Of a stretch of 55,079 nt of DNA, positions 55,010 through 55,079 are shown one piece after another. Origin of the DNA: an uncultured Acetobacteraceae bacterium (lineage in GTDB: Bacteria; Pseudomonadota; Alphaproteobacteria; Acetobacterales; Acetobacteraceae). The notes below the pieces were generated by a model that was not told where the DNA came from, did not search any database, and was given only the letters and a program-made list of their open reading frames with translations. The stretch covers positions 1-55,079 of the forward strand of contig CAIXDS010000339.1 in assembly GCA_903918195.1 (NCBI GenBank), written 5' to 3'. The translations under genes and the position numbers were made by a program. Position 1 is the first letter of the stretch. Every line of letters begins with the position of its first letter.

Positions 55010-55079
55010 ATGCAGAGCACAGCATCTCTTCCGGCGGACCAGTTTGAGGAAGTTCTGCGTCGGCTGCCCGCCGACCTGG
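55010..55079 (+). CDS. N-terminal fragment, possible transposase
   Basis: An ATG at 55010 begins MQSTASLPADQFEEVLRRLP and runs off the window end after 23 codons. The LPADQFEEVLRRLPADL pattern resembles the N-terminus of some DDE transposases, but the fragment is too short to be sure, and no terminal inverted repeat was confirmed upstream. Confidence 0.35.
   Translation, partial: MQSTASLPADQFEEVLRRLPADL

Overview
The window is very GC-rich, tightly packed DNA with the gene content of an alphaproteobacterium. It has a PleD response regulator that aligns residue for residue with the Caulobacter protein, an HWE-family histidine kinase, an NdvA/ChvA-type ABC exporter, groESL under a CIRCE operator, thrS followed by infC, and rnr followed by an S41 protease. 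The dispersed palindromic repeats built on CCAGGGGCTCTGCCCCTGG next to gene ends are what I would expect of Acetobacteraceae (inference; no rRNA is present and I could not run a search). No tRNA, rRNA or CRISPR array was seen.

Layout. 0-5.3 kb: rnr, an S41 protease and a Tat-exported multicopper oxidase. 5.3-10.5 kb: an ABC-F ATPase and a large HWE sensor kinase, with an FNR/FixK-type box upstream. 10.7-14 kb: a lipoprotein, a pRiA4b ORF-3-like protein, and divergent epmB/epmA, the pair that lysylates elongation factor P. 14-21.5 kb: a chemoreceptor fused to PilZ, a D-glutamate cyclase-like protein, a decayed branched-chain amino acid transporter (livH broken, livM and livG intact), a GST, pleD and rpmG. 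21.6-30.6 kb: a polytopic membrane protein, a sulfotransferase, an acyl-CoA ligase, oligoendopeptidase F, a UbiB-like kinase and a glycine-zipper lipoprotein. 30.7-36.7 kb: a TIR-FGE fusion protein, a small membrane protein, groL, groS and a patatin-like lipoprotein. 36.9-43.8 kb: a CBS protein, an NdvA-like exporter, a Rap1a/Tai-like protein, pdxY, infC and thrS. 44-48.2 kb: a glycan gene cluster (GT9, methyltransferase, GT4), an alpha/beta hydrolase and a CopC-like protein.

48.3-52.9 kb looks like an acquired and partly decayed island. It is visibly AT-richer at its left end. It holds a secreted-protein gene cut by an in-frame TGA, a dense cluster of six palindromes, and a XamI-type restriction-modification cassette (RHH-like protein, frameshifted endonuclease, intact N6-adenine methyltransferase). 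The window closes with an SDR protein, a TPR protein and the first codons of another gene.

Themes. Second-messenger and signal control is dense: PleD makes c-di-GMP, the PilZ chemoreceptor can sense it, and a multi-PAS HWE kinase is present. Translation genes carry unusual start or regulatory features: infC appears to start at ATA, and epmA and epmB are divergent with 27 bp between start codons. Several loci show gene decay that leaves working pieces behind. The clearest is an 18-codon remnant of a dehydrogenase gene that keeps its ribosome-binding site and whose stop codon overlaps the pdxY start. The most plausible defence genes are the TIR-FGE fusion and the XamI-type cassette.
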